Below, in pieces: positions 24,544 through 35,600 of a DNA stretch of 64,000 nucleotides; within the stretch, counting starts at the first letter, position 1, and every line of letters begins with the position of its first letter. Source of the stretch: Pseudisothecium myosuroides (taxonomy: Eukaryota > Streptophyta > Bryopsida > Hypnales > Lembophyllaceae); contig OX637296.1 in the NCBI GenBank assembly GCA_951799445.1, forward strand, positions 2,604,001 through 2,668,000, written 5' to 3'. The notes beneath the pieces are model-generated. The model was not told where the DNA came from. It worked only from the letters and a program-made list of their open reading frames with translations, and did not search any database. The translations under genes and the position numbers were made by a program.

Positions 24544-27500
24544 CTACGAACTGTGAGCAAAATCGACAAAGCAAGAGATTGGAATCAATAGGTAAGATTT
24601 GTGCTCAAGACAATCTACAAGATCTGAGACAACATATGAGCTCACAAAAGAGCACACTTCAGATATGCACTTAAACAATTTCTCTAGGCATAACTTTGTT
24701 GATCAGTTGATATCATAGGACCTGAAGCATAGCATGCGTGCTTAAAGATACTATGACGACAAGAACTAATAGCCGAGTATGACATGGAGGTGATTAATCG
24801 GAAGTGACTTCAAAATATCAACACCATATTTGACTAGCATAATCAGTCATCTAAAGGAAGACAAAAAACAGGGTTCTAAAAAACGATCACGACTAAAGGC
24901 GTAGTTATGGATTCATGTTCAAACTAACACACCTGGTAAATGAAAAGGGAGTTGTTGACAAAAACAATATCTACTGTCCGTGAGTAAAAAAGTTACAGAC
25001 GAATCCTTCTCAGGTAACGACCCTAACCCCAAAACGTTACAGATTAACCAGGTCTAGCAAACACAGTTGTTTGACACAACGAGCCATGGAACTCCCTTAT
25101 CTGCAAGTCCACAAATGCACTTGAATCAGAAGGCTGACTCCATGGTTCACAACGTTTTGAAGTCAGAAGTTCAAAGTCAGAATTTACCAAGGCTGTTTGG
25201 CTTGATTTTCTTCCTAGGCGGCTGCACCTTTGTCTTGATGGGCGGCCTCCTACCAACGGCTGCTCAAAACCATGAAACCTTATTAAATACAATTCATAGT
25301 AACACTTCTACAAAATGCCAATGTCAGCCGGCAAGTAAAAAATGATGATAGGATGCTGAATTCCAATAATTGAGATATAAAAAAAGGGATCTGCCATCCC
25401 AAACAATTTGAACTGGCTATCTAGAAGTGATGAATTAGGTTTATGTGGGACGTTCAGGATCATATAGAGAACCGAAATAGAACAGCTCCAGCATCTGCAT
25501 TCAAAATACCACTTAACCCCTAATTGCCTACAGGTTTTAGACAAAACTTAAATGTACTAATAGACATGGCTTCAACAATTATTTACAAGCTGATATTGAA
25601 AACGATGTTAAGCACGATGATTAGATATTATTCACACATTTGAACTTAAATAAAAAATAATAAGTCTTTGCCAAATGAATTAAGACGCTTTTAACTGTGA
25701 ATTTTCACCAAGACTACAATTATGGTTTTAGTAATTAAATCTTATTATGATAGGTTAGTATTCTGAAATTATCAACCTGGTACTAAGCCCATTGAAGTAC
25801 TTATTTAATATTTTCTTCAAAATTCAAAATAAGATAAATTTTTACCAACGAGAATTTTTTAGATTAGAGAGTTCCATGGCCCGGGAGACTTCTAAGCATA
25901 ATTCATTTTTACCAGCGAGAAAATTTAGACTAGACATACTTGATAAAATCTCGATTATTCGATATTTCAGAAAGCATTCGTCGCAGTGCATACTGATACC
26001 CAAGGTAAGCCAACTTCATCCTGACCAGATGCATCTTTCCAGAATCGTCCAAATGGAAGAATACGGAAGAGCAGGACATGTATTTCCTCCTAGGCAAAGG
26101 TTAGAAAAGATTCCAAACTTGCTCACCATCCCCAGCAATTGAAGAATTCTGAGTCAGATTCTGCGAATGGGTTGGATCCAAGATAATCGCCCTGCAGGCA
26201 TCCAAAACAATCTTTAGGTACACCTTAAACCCCATGTTTTCCAATAACGGATAGCTCAAATGCTCTAATCAGCTCCATAAAACGACACATTTGACCCAGT
26301 ATAACTTTGCTTTCCTCATGTTGTTGCTCATCTTTTGGTCAGCATTGATGTCAACATTAATCCTTAACAAGTTTCCAGGAACTACAATCCAACAGCACAT
26401 GATCGAAAGCCTATATACAACAACTGCGATGTGGAGGAACAGCATTTTCGAATCAGAAATAGGTGCTTGAGGAGGCAGCAAGGTTTTGGCATTAGTTCAG
26501 CCCTAAACATAGACTTAGCTGCTCCTCAGCTTCGCCATCTATTTTCATAATAAAGATACGAGCAATCCAGTTCACTGCAGCCATTCCATACAAGTATCAA
26601 TCCGCAATAGTAGTTCTCCGATGAGTCATTCAACTGATAAAATGTGGTCAGTTGAACCAGGAACTCATTAAACCAGTAAGGACGCTGAGCGTCGAGGACT
26701 AAAGGTGTCCGATGAACGACTTTCACGGAAATGTTAGACGAAGAATGCACCTATACATTCAGGACCGCGTCCTTCGAGGGTTGACCAACGGGCCAGAGAT
26801 AGAAGAACAGGAGTCTTAACTGACACCAAGGAACAAATGAGAAAGGACAAAGCAGAAGAAAAACACCACAAGGGTCATACAAATGGTCAATTGTCTGCAA
26901 GAGACTTTACATCATGTACTTACTTGCGCGACTTTTGTTGTTGTTGGGCCTCCACGGATCGTTTCTTGACACGATCCTTCTCACTTGCATTCAAAGTTCG
27001 AAGAACAGAGAGTTTGCGCCACACTGATCCAGCATCCTTAAGTAAACCATTCCCATCTTCCCCGCGGCGTTGCTCCTCCAGAATATCACACAAACCTCCG
27101 TCTTCACGAGCTGAATTAAATTGAAATTCCTCATCTCCAATTTTCAAAACCTAATGAAAACAGGTCCCATGATATCACAGTGAGAAGAGCTACCTCTGTC
27201 CGAAGAAAGACTACAAAATCTGACACGACCAATTGACATGACCAATGACCAATACCTTACTCTCGAGTGTGAAGAATTAATACACAGAGCCTGAAGATTG
27301 TGCAGACAAGTGATATTGAACTTTTCAACCCAGACTAGCGTACCCCAGTGAATTCTCTATTCCATCCCAGACCGGTTATGTAAGCGAATGCATTTGAATA
27401 AGAACAGCTCGAAGCTGAATTGTTTAGTGATCATAAGGCGTACACACTAGTAAACGAACTGGAGCGTATACAATAGTTGACTAGCCGAACACCCTCACTT

Positions 27501-28365
27501 CAGGAATCGATCAGAATCATGTTTATTACGTAGTCCTAAAGAGGAACAGTTCTGAGAGTATATCGGGACCGGGACATCTCTCTCATTCCCTGCGTCCCCT
27601 AAACTTACAATAATGTACGATAATGTAGTCAACAAGTTAAAGACACAGAACCCGCATACGAAGTCGAGTCTCACTCACTATCTGCGACCCGTCATGGCCC
27701 AAAAGGCATATCTCTCGGCATTCTTATACATCCTTGTGAAAAAAAGAAACTACTGCGCCAGTGCAATTTGTGATCACCCACTGAATTGTGCGAGAAGGAG
27801 GGGAGGGCTCACTGAATCCTTGAAGGGTATTTGAACAAAGGGCTAATTACGATCATTACGTGATAATTACGACCATTACGTGAACATTGGACCGCCCACC
27901 AAGCAGGCCATCTGTGAACACGAACTTATGATCACGCACAGAAGAAGTTAGCCATCAAAGTGAACTCGAAGAACTACAGAATCGACAAGTGATCGTCGAA
28001 CCAAATCCAACTAAACTAAACTACATCCTGAACTCCAAATGCTCCTCCATCAATTCTCGACGAACTCTACACCTTCCATCCCCATGCCCAGTTCCAGTTC
28101 CAGTTCCACTTACATGCCCGGTGGCAGTGCCCCCGAACTTCATCCAGCACGCTGCCCCCTCGCCGTCTGCACGCTTCAAGTCGCGAAGAAGCTCCGGCGT
28201 CAGGCGAATCGCCATGGCAAACGGCCGCACGGCTCCCCCCTCCAATTGCTGCAGCTGGAACTTTTCAGGTCCCGCCCCCCTCCCCCGGGGCCCCAGGGGC
28301 GGAGGCCCGCGCGTCTCCTTCCTGCCCCGCCCAGAGACCCCGGCCCTCCCGAACTTGGAGTTCAT
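18490..28365 (-). CDS. ELL: RNA polymerase II elongation factor ELL homologue, 13 exons, 1486 aa
   Basis: This is a transcription elongation factor of the ELL family, which in animals works in the nucleus in the super elongation complex. Coding exons, 5' to 3': 28365-28114, 27150-26924, 25249-25188, 24550-24177, 24061-23984, 23784-23705, 23491-22904, 22735-22594, 22209-19841, 19577-19500, 19157-19049, 18893-18843, 18540-18490. All introns are GT-AG, all phases agree, and the total is 4461 nt. Residues 1-160 resemble the ELL N-terminal region (TPELLRDLKR, VLKIGDEEFQF). Next come a basic nuclear-signal-like stretch (KSRKRPPIKTK, PPRKKIKP) and a PAPAPAPA run. A winged-helix segment lies at about 287-351 (LITLLTENPKGLTLKAVEKS). 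A long acidic then Ser/Pro-rich disordered region follows. The occludin/ELL domain fills about 1371-1481 (YFAKYEKDAPDLRGPI, EEFKRMQKTFNILHDELQ-type end). ATG at 28365 was chosen for its ACC ATG context just after AAACCCTAG. Domain identity is strong; the tail length of exon 13 depends on one inferred intron. Confidence 0.88.
20575..20790 (-). repeat. In-frame tandem repeat encoding R-K/N-SP units in ELL
   Basis: Five diverged units of about 15 residues lie in the large exon: NPSPGKGAGDFSK, SPIRPGADF, RKPSPGVAAGDL, RKPSPVNAVGDL, RNRSPVKAAGDT and RKPSPV. Each holds a Ser-Pro next to a basic residue, a potential proline-directed kinase site. The DNA repeats carry GGAGA(A/C)GG.TT.CTCA.ATC.CC on the plus strand. 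Confidence 0.85.
24513..24545 (+). repeat. GCAGGA hexamer repeat in ELL exon 4
   Basis: About five GCAGGA units on the plus strand encode the Pro-Ala run PAPAPAPAPA of the ELL protein just after the basic region. It is likely to vary in length between individuals. Confidence 0.85.
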
Positions 28366-28859
28366 GGTTGCTGCTAGGGTTTGGCGCTCGGGATCCGACC
28401 CCTGCAATTCCCTTCGCTTAAGAAGTGGGCATGGATGGTCTGTCTGTCCTTCCCAAACCCTAGCTAGCGATCACTGCCTTTCTTCCGCACCACTGGCTTG
28501 CTCACAAACCCCGGCCGTTGCGCCGGAACTACTACTGTATACGGTACCCGGATCCCGCAGACAGCACGAGTCGGTGGGGTCCAAGATTTGCACGTAACTT
28601 AAACCACCACCACCAATTGGCAGTGGCTTTGCAAGAGGGTTTACGTCGCGCAATTAGGGTTTCAAGTGGAATTACGCAATCGGGCGGGGATTAGCCAGCA
28701 GTCGTATGCTTCCTTCATCCAAATCGGACTCTGTTCATCCACAAGAAATCTGGAATTTGCCACTTGGGTTCTATGTTGGGTCAATGCCTGCCTCAGTCGT
28801 CTTTGGATGACTGAGGTATAGTAGAGTACTAGAGTCCGTTTCAGTTCCTATCCATCCCC
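28366..28859. promoter_or_regulatory. ELL 5' leader and likely divergent promoter
   Basis: A GC-rich interval lies between the ELL start codon and a possible plus-strand first exon. AAACCCTAGC motifs occur on the minus strand close to the ELL start and at about 28455. They are common in leaders of plant housekeeping and translation-related genes. No TATA box is obvious. Confidence 0.4.
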
Positions 28860-29004
28860 TCCCGACCTCCTGTCGTCGTCCTCTCTTCTCCTGCTCTCCG
28901 ACCTCTTGTCGTCCTCTGCTCCGAATGTCACCGAAAAGCCCTGAATGTTCCGCGTCACCGGGTCCTAGCCATCAAGCTGCGAGAACTCTGCGGGATCTTC
29001 GAAG
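28860..29004 (+). other. Possible first exon of a divergent transcript
   Basis: A pyrimidine-rich leader (TCCTCTCTTCTCCTGCTCTC) is followed by ATG at 28925 and an open frame (MSPKSPECSASPGPSHQAAR and on) of 26 codons. It runs into a strong donor, GAAG|GTGAGC, at 29004. No downstream exon could be joined with confidence. A stretch at about 29395-29512 reads DVQAMKALGLRPAIAEFILP and might be coding. It may equally be a non-coding transcript. Confidence 0.3.
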
Positions 29005-30469
29005 GTGAGCACTTCTTGTTTAAATCTGTTGTTGAATCTATTAAGAACAAGCTTGATTACTGTGTTTTGATGGTACCGAGTAGAGGTGCTTTCAATCTTT
29101 TTGACGCTCTGTGGAAGTTGGATCTGAAGCTCCGTCAAAGTCAGATCTCAAATTTGAAGGATTCCTGTTTTATGATATGGATATCGATCTATGTGTCTTA
29201 AGCTTTAGCTATACAGTGAGTGCTTCGGCTGGTCCCATTCCATAGCGATTGCAGAACCCCTACTTTCAGATTTAGCTTCATGACAAACTACATCATATTT
29301 CACCCCAAACCATCAATAGTCCAGAAAACTTCAAGAAATTGACCCGCAAGTTGGCTCTAGTAGTTGTGTCCCTTATATTTATTGGGAGTTGAGCACTCAA
29401 CGCATTCTTGCCATGGAGTTTACGGATACACTGATGTGCAAGCAATGAAAGCACTTGGCCTTCGTCCTGCCATTGCAGAATTCATACTTCCTTTGGATAT
29501 CGCTGACAAAACAAGTAACAAAATAATATGGAAACTTCCCTCAAAACGTCAGTCTCGGAAGGAATCCGTCAGAACTTAGACCCATATATTTCATTAGGAG
29601 ACGATTACTTTCAAACGGCTCAAATTTACATCTGATGATGTCCATTATTAAAGCTTGGGTATGTACTAAGAAACTGAGGTACACTATCTGTAGCGCTCCC
29701 TTCACTTGAATGATGCAGAGTTGTTGTAAGAATCTGCCGGATTAGAAGGGCCAGCTGATCTCATGATCCCAGAGGCAAATTATTCATGGTTGCCATTTGA
29801 TTATGATTTTCATGTTTTGATATATGATTTGATCGTGCTTCCATATTCATTTGAGTATTCTCAATTTTCATCTTCATGAGTCCTATACTTGGAGTTGTAT
29901 GCTCGCTCATTCCCCTTTCTCATGATTTCTGGTTCAACCCAAACTTTCTGTGCTAATACAGACTATCGCATAGGGGCGCTTGGCAATTCCGAATCTTGGA
30001 GGGTATATATGTTCCTTGTTGCTTAGTTTCATTCAGTATCATGAGTTCTTTCGATCTGATGTGATTGTAGCGAAGGCTTTGAACAAATTTTCTCATTGGC
30101 AGCTTATTCACTTCTCTTTTTTCAATATCTTACCATCGGTGGAAATCAATTGGAGGTTTTTATTCTCCAGTTTGTTTGTGCAGGAAGCTATGATGGTGTT
30201 GTACTGGTAACTCAACGTTGCACAGTACAGACTTACAAACAACTCAGTTGATGCCAAGGCTTGTATAAGATTGACAGGATATTGAATTTTTTAATCTAAA
30301 TAGGAAAATGTTAGAGGAGCTGTGTTCTCTTTCACCACGTGTTAAGAATCCGTGTCTTGTTTTGGTTGATCTTGCAGCATAGTGATTTGTTCTCTGTTCA
30401 GAGAGGATTTTAGCTTCTCAAAGAGTGCATGCAATCTGGGCAAAATCATGACAGAAATTGAGATTGTAT
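29005..30469. other. Intergenic or intronic DNA right of the ELL promoter
   Basis: Composition is intermediate and several splice-like signals are present, but I could assemble no gene model. The open frames at 29016, 29364 and 29980 (plus) have no recognised homology. Confidence 0.3.
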
Positions 30470-30527
30470 GTACCTACTCGAAATCCAATTTCTCCCCTGA
30501 GGGGACAATGGTCCTTTAGGGGTTACT
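30470..30527. mobile_element. Solo end of a TTAA element
   Basis: TACCTACTCGAAATCC then CCCCTGAGGGGACAATGG then TCCTTTAGGGGTTA match the right end of the copy at 4893-5827. The other end is missing. The final TTAA is split by the Stowaway-like element that follows. Confidence 0.7.
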
Positions 30528-31097
30528 CCCTCTGTCCCACTAAAAACCTCCAAATCAAGCAGAATTTTTGTCCCACTAAAAAGCTCCTTTTTGTGTTTTT
30601 AATTGTTTAGTGAGTGTTTGTTACATTGAACAACCTTGTGGGGGCAAGTGAGACAATCAAAAAGCATTCCTGTGGCCTTGCAAGCTTGGCCTTGGCGATA
30701 TGAGACACCTTGTACTAATTTCTTTGGCAAATAGTAGTGTTGACAATCTATTTAGTGACTACTTTGGTGCTATTAAAATTTGATTATAAAGTGGGATAGT
30801 TTTTTTATTTTTGGATATTTAGGTTGGAGAACATGTCATTACAATCCCATTGCAGCCACCACCCTTTAAATCATCTAAAATGACAGAGCTGGCAGCAATT
30901 ATAAAATATGTTCAAATATCACACTTTTGACATGAATTTTGGGTGCCTAAATGATAGTGTCTAAGCTTGAGATTTTGCATAGATCTAAGGGATGGGTTAT
31001 TTATTTCTGAATGAATGTATTTTTGGCACTTTGATTGAAAATATAGTTAATTTCTTAACGGGAAGAGTTTTGGAGGTTTTTAGTGGGACAGAGGGAG
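30526..31097. mobile_element. Stowaway-like MITE
   Basis: This 572-bp element has perfect 28-bp inverted ends beginning CTCCCTCTGTCCCACTAAAA and flanking TA on both sides. CTCCCTC.GT.CC is the Stowaway hallmark. It is non-coding. Removing it rejoins GGGGT-TA-ATTACTT, which restores the TTAA of the solo end. Confidence 0.88.
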
Positions 31098-31619
31098 TAA
31101 TTACTTAGAGATCAACTGGTGATCAGCGATCCCAGAGTCCATTTACGGTATTTCGCCCATAGGCTACACTCGTGGCTACTGTTTAGCTGTGACTGCGATT
31201 TCCAGAGTCCTTTGTAGAAGCAGGCAACTAAAATTTAATAAAAGTTGTGGATTTTTTAATAATTCCCATTTTTTTGGTGAACAGCAAGTTGCGACATGTG
31301 GAAGGGAAAGTGTGACATTGCATGCTATTTGGACTAAGTTTAGATGGCTACAATTGCTAAAATCATAAACAAGTTCATAGCTCAAAGTGCTAAGTAAAGA
31401 AACAATTGAGTGACTCCATTTGCTAATAAATAAGAAGCTAAGTACATGGTTACAATTACCAAACAATGCATTAAACATGATGGTTGCAAATACCAAAGCA
31501 TACATCAAGCAATGCCAAATTTCAGCCAATTTATATTTTAGAAAATTGTTACATGGCATTCTTCAAGGAAGAATCTATGTGAAAACTGAAAAATCTGAGA
31601 ACTCCCATTTGCACAAATA

Positions 31620-31700
31620 AACATCTGCAATTTTGCACTAACAAGGGGATTGAACCCTTCTCAGACTGCCCAATTGCAGTGTTAGTGTTCTGCACACACC
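31620..31700 (-). other. tRNA-like B-box sequence, possible SINE relic
   Basis: On the minus strand, AGAAGGGTTCAATCCCCTTG resembles the T arm and B box of a tRNA-derived sequence (GGTTCAATCC). There is no matching acceptor stem or convincing A box, so it is not a tRNA gene. Confidence 0.25.
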
Positions 31701-31956
31701 ACAAAACAAACACCACACATTAGAAGTTCATGTTAGATTACTAAGAAACATGAATCAGTCCCAGCAGGCTTCCAGTAGTTGATGATGCTCCAGCTTCCAC
31801 TCCAACTTCTCCAAGTGTGCATTAGGGAAACATCCCAAAGTATAACATAAGTCCATGTCAAGGAAAACTGTAAATGTGAGCTCCAAAGCCTGCAAGATCT
31901 CATGAAAACTAAGGAAAGGTATGTAAAGGGGAGGATATTGCAAAGCCAGCCAGAGA

Positions 31957-34400
31957 CTAAACATCCCCATGCCGGCCAACCTTCACAGCAGTCTTCCATG
32001 ACTCTATGGCTTCTTTGTATGGGAAATTCTGCAAAGAGAAATATTTTTGCCCAAACATGCGAACCACAAGAGGCAGGTGCTTGCCAAGGCGGTTCCTTTG
32101 GCAAGACTTGAGAAACTTGAGAGTAGAAAACGTCCTCTCATCTTCAACTGAGCCCAGAACAAGGCAACAGCCAATCTCAGCCACTTTGAAATATTCTGAG
32201 ATGAGATTGCACAAGTGCCGTGACTGAGACAAGGTCCTCCAAAGTTTTATAAGAGGATTCAAATGAAAAGGCGGTGCACATGCAGCTTCGTAGTTGGACT
32301 TCATGGTGACTTTAAAGAGCCCTTGCTGATTGTCCAACTTAGATTCCGAAAGCATCTCTGGTACTGTGTAAGCTTTGTCGCCCTCAAATGCACCTGCACT
32401 GAGAACTCTTGCCTGACAGTAAAAAAATTTTAGCACCAATAAGTACTGCGGAAAACTTTGCTCCGCTCCCTCTTGCTGCCAGTACTGAGGAAATATGATG
32501 CCAAGAGCATCCAAAAGCTCTTGTTGCGGAAATCGCCTGTCCAGCTCATCGGACAGGGATTGAGCAAGCTCTGCAGGCACAGTAAGACCACAATCAGCTG
32601 ATCAGACAGAATCAAAAAAATTAAACCTAATAAGCCAGAAGTCCTCTGAAAACATGAACAGACTACTGCACTAACGGCAGCAACTCCCGATTCAAAAACA
32701 AGCACCAAAAAGTCAAAAACAAGCAAAACTGGAAGTGCAACCAACCCCATCTGCACATCAAGCCAAACTAGATAGGCACTTACAAACATTTCAAAATTGA
32801 GCTCCGTGCAATGTGCACCCTAGAGCCAAACTAAGTGACTGCAAGAAATTCAAAAAAATGGGGACCTCAGGTGCGGCAAGTCAAGCGACCCCGATGTCAA
32901 CCTTCATGTGAAATACTCCCTCCATGATGAAGTTCAGATGAAGGCAGCGTACAAACAGGAACGGAAAAAAAAATTGGACCCCAATACAAAAGGTGCAGCA
33001 AAGACCAAGTAACGCAGTAACATCAATTTTGACCAAAAAAAATTTGGAACCTAGTCCAGGGCAAGCCTGGACGACACATCTGCACCCCGAAGCCCAAACA
33101 CCGCAAACTGCCCCGTCGACCTGCAAGCCCTGTCTAAATTTTGAACCTGTAAGCAACTTCGAATTCCTGTAAGCAACTTCTATCAACTTCTAATACACTA
33201 AAAGACAGAGAAGGCCAAACAAAAAATGGAAACAAGAGAATCGAGAAGGTCCAAAAAAATATACACATAACAAAAAAAATGGGTAGGGAGTAATCGACAA
33301 TTTGCCTGCAAATTGTCGCTGGACACTTCCTTGGATGCTTGTAAACTCGTCTGGGGTGACAAAAATATGCTGCCCCGTCTCCCTACTGTGGCACCGTGCC
33401 CACACTTGGGTATGCTGAAAGTTGTATTGAAGGTAAAAGGCCGGATTTTGCTCAGGCAGCTGCAGCTCTCTCCACGCTAGTGGCATTTCGTCAGATCTAA
33501 ACTCAATGAGGTCATTGTACCGCTTGAAATCCTGTAGGCTGAAAGCTGTGGCAAAGTCTATGAACATTCTTGCAAGATCAGCTTGGCAAATCTTCACTGC
33601 CTGCATAAAGTCACAAATAAACACATCCCTGGCTTGGGAAAGCTTGATCAGACAATGAACAGTATTGAGCAAAGGCACAAAGCAAGCCAATGATAACAAG
33701 ACCTCAACATCAGAAAGCAGGTCGAAATTGGTAGCAGCGGCAGAATTTGGTTTCTGACTTGCACTAGAAGACATGTCCACGGCCATTTTGACCAACACCA
33801 TTTCGTACTCACTCAAAACTCTCTGCGCTGGACTCCTCATGGATATCCAGCGCGTCTCAACGTTCCTCAATAGTTTGTTCCCCTAGTTTCCATGAGATCA
33901 GCCAGCTTCTGAAGCTCAGAATGCCGCTTGCTACTACGGCAGAAGTATGAATGCAGAGACTGAAAAAGACTCTCTAATCGTGAAACCAGAGGATAATTTG
34001 ACAAGGTTTGAACAACCAGGTTGATCCTGTGGCTCGCACAAGAAGCACCCAGACTAAACGGCGCCCACTTCTCTCAAATCTGGGTGGTGACTCCACTCTT
34101 CGACCCCTGGAACGTACTGACTCCATCGGCACCGAAAGAGACCAGCCTACAAGCGACCTCTGCACGACTTAGTCCGCCCTCACCTAGAAGAGCATGCATG
34201 ATTACGTTAGTTAAGTTATCTGCAGTGCCACTATTAGCTACATAGGAAAGGTGCAACAGATGTGGAATTCGTTCCCACGACTCCATGGTGTAGACGTAAA
34301 CACATTAGAAGGGATTTGGGGCCAAGAAAGGGCCGTTTCAGGCCCGTTCCCCAATCTGTCCCCATGCTGTGAATAGTGGTATGGACTGTCCGAAAAATAT

Positions 34401-34450
<50 letters not shown>

Positions 34451-35600
34451 TACCAAATTTCATTTTAAGAAAAAAAAAATTTTAATTTAAATTTAAATTT
34501 AAAAAAAAAAAAAAAAAATCTGATGTGGCCGTCTCCCGGCCATGTCACCCTGCTGCGGTGGCGCAGTTTCAGCAGTCAGGAACTATTCACAACTTGTGGA
34601 CAACTCATGGGAACTTATGGGAACTCGCGGCCCTTTAGAGGGCCCAAATTCTCTCTAATGCTAATCCATGAAGTAGTGTCAATGGCAATGACCTCGTCAG
34701 CGCTAATGGAGATGAACCTAGCAGAGCGAACTACAGCCATCAAAGAAGACAAAACTGACGCATGCAAATGTTCCGCCATTTTCCACCCAGATGTCTCAGA
34801 CTAGTGTTTTTAGGCACCCCTTTCACCTTAAGATGTCTTAGAAGGTGTTGCTCGCGCTCATAGTCACACATTGGACGACCATTAGTTAAAACTTGAAATA
34901 AAGTGGAAAATTGTACTCCCTTTCTTTTCATCTTGCCCTCCAAGCCGGCCACCAATTGATCGACTACAGTGCCTACTTGCTTGCGCCCGGCCCACAACTT
35001 TGTGAATTTGACGTGCTTGTAGTCACTCTTCACGTACGTATCGCCTGTCTTCAGATGTTTGAATGGCTCTCTGTCGTGCTTGCAGACACGCTTCCCCTCA
35101 TGCTTCTCCAGGTTGTCTCCTTTGGGGACCATCACCTTCCTCCGCCCATTGATAGTGTTGCAGCTTCGGCAAATGACACCCGTGAGATTTCCAGTAGAAT
35201 CAAATTCCCCTTCCGCCCACGTGAAGCGGCATGCCCATACTTCCTGCCACCTTCTCGTGGTGGTGGCCGGATCTGTCTTACGACGTTTGCGTGACCTGCC
35301 AGACTTGTTTTTGGCCAAAGGACCATCAATCTCATTTGCAGCGTCCACCGCCGGTTCGAGACGCTCGGGTGACAGAACCGTGGCCTCCGACAGTGATCGG
35401 AATCGAGGCGCAGGAACGACTGAATCAGAGAGCCTCGTCTTCGAAACGTGGGTGACGTCGTCACCGTTGGGAAGAACAGGGCTGGATTTCTTTGACGCGG
35501 CAGGAGTAGGTGGCAAATATTTCCCAATGCCATCAGAATTCCGGGAAGACCCGAAAGTGCGAACTTTGAAATTGTCCGGGAGTTTCAGCCTTGCCGCCAT
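31957..35600 (-). pseudogene. hAT-superfamily transposase, broken
   Basis: The N-terminal frame (35600-34740, MAARLKLPDNFKVRTFG) has a basic stretch (RSRKRRKTD) and a zinc-finger-like region (VICRSCNTINGRRK, later EGKRVCKHD). The core follows (EMAEHL-type segment, SISADEVIAIDTTSW, SFGADGVSTFQGSKSG, ASHRINLVVQ, RNVETRWISM). The C-terminal dimerisation region is at 32570-31957 (GSVEDERTFSTLKFLKSCQR). A probable intron separates the core from the C-terminal exon at 32570, which has acceptor CTGCAG. Lesions are a frameshift near 34800, a nested element at about 34297-34665, an in-frame TGA at 34074-34076 after KSGVTTQI, and another frameshift near 33885. It is similar in style to ZNF862/C17orf113-like hAT relatives, but exact affinity is unproven. 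Terminal inverted repeats were not found. Confidence 0.8.
34297..34665. mobile_element. MITE nested in the hAT gene, with poly(A) core
   Basis: It interrupts the hAT frame between TTSWISI and VYTMESWER. Ends are CATTAGAAGGGATTTGGGGC and the inverse CATTAGAGAGAATTTGGGCC. Imperfect inverted similarity runs inward through AAAGGGCCG and TGTGAATAGT for about 85 bp. The middle is A/T homopolymer, with 42 A at 34405-34446. No coding potential. The exact site duplication is not clear. Confidence 0.65.

Noticed and set aside
25188..25259. Alternative acceptor GAGCAG at 25260 for ELL exon 3
   Set aside because: Joined to exon 2 it gives an in-frame stop. The acceptor TTGGTAG at 25250 keeps frame and yields a continuous basic segment.
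29690..29765. Possible C/D snoRNA (AATGATGCA ... CTGATC)
   Set aside because: The C and D boxes are imperfect, no terminal stem was found, and such short motifs occur by chance.
31620..31700. Possible tRNA gene on the minus strand
   Set aside because: Only a B-box-like GGTTCAATCC is present. There is no pairing acceptor stem, no cloverleaf and no convincing A box.
34405..34446. Poly(A) run as the tail of a retroposed cDNA or LINE
   Set aside because: It lies in the middle of an element with inverted GC-rich arms, and no coding or LINE sequence precedes it.
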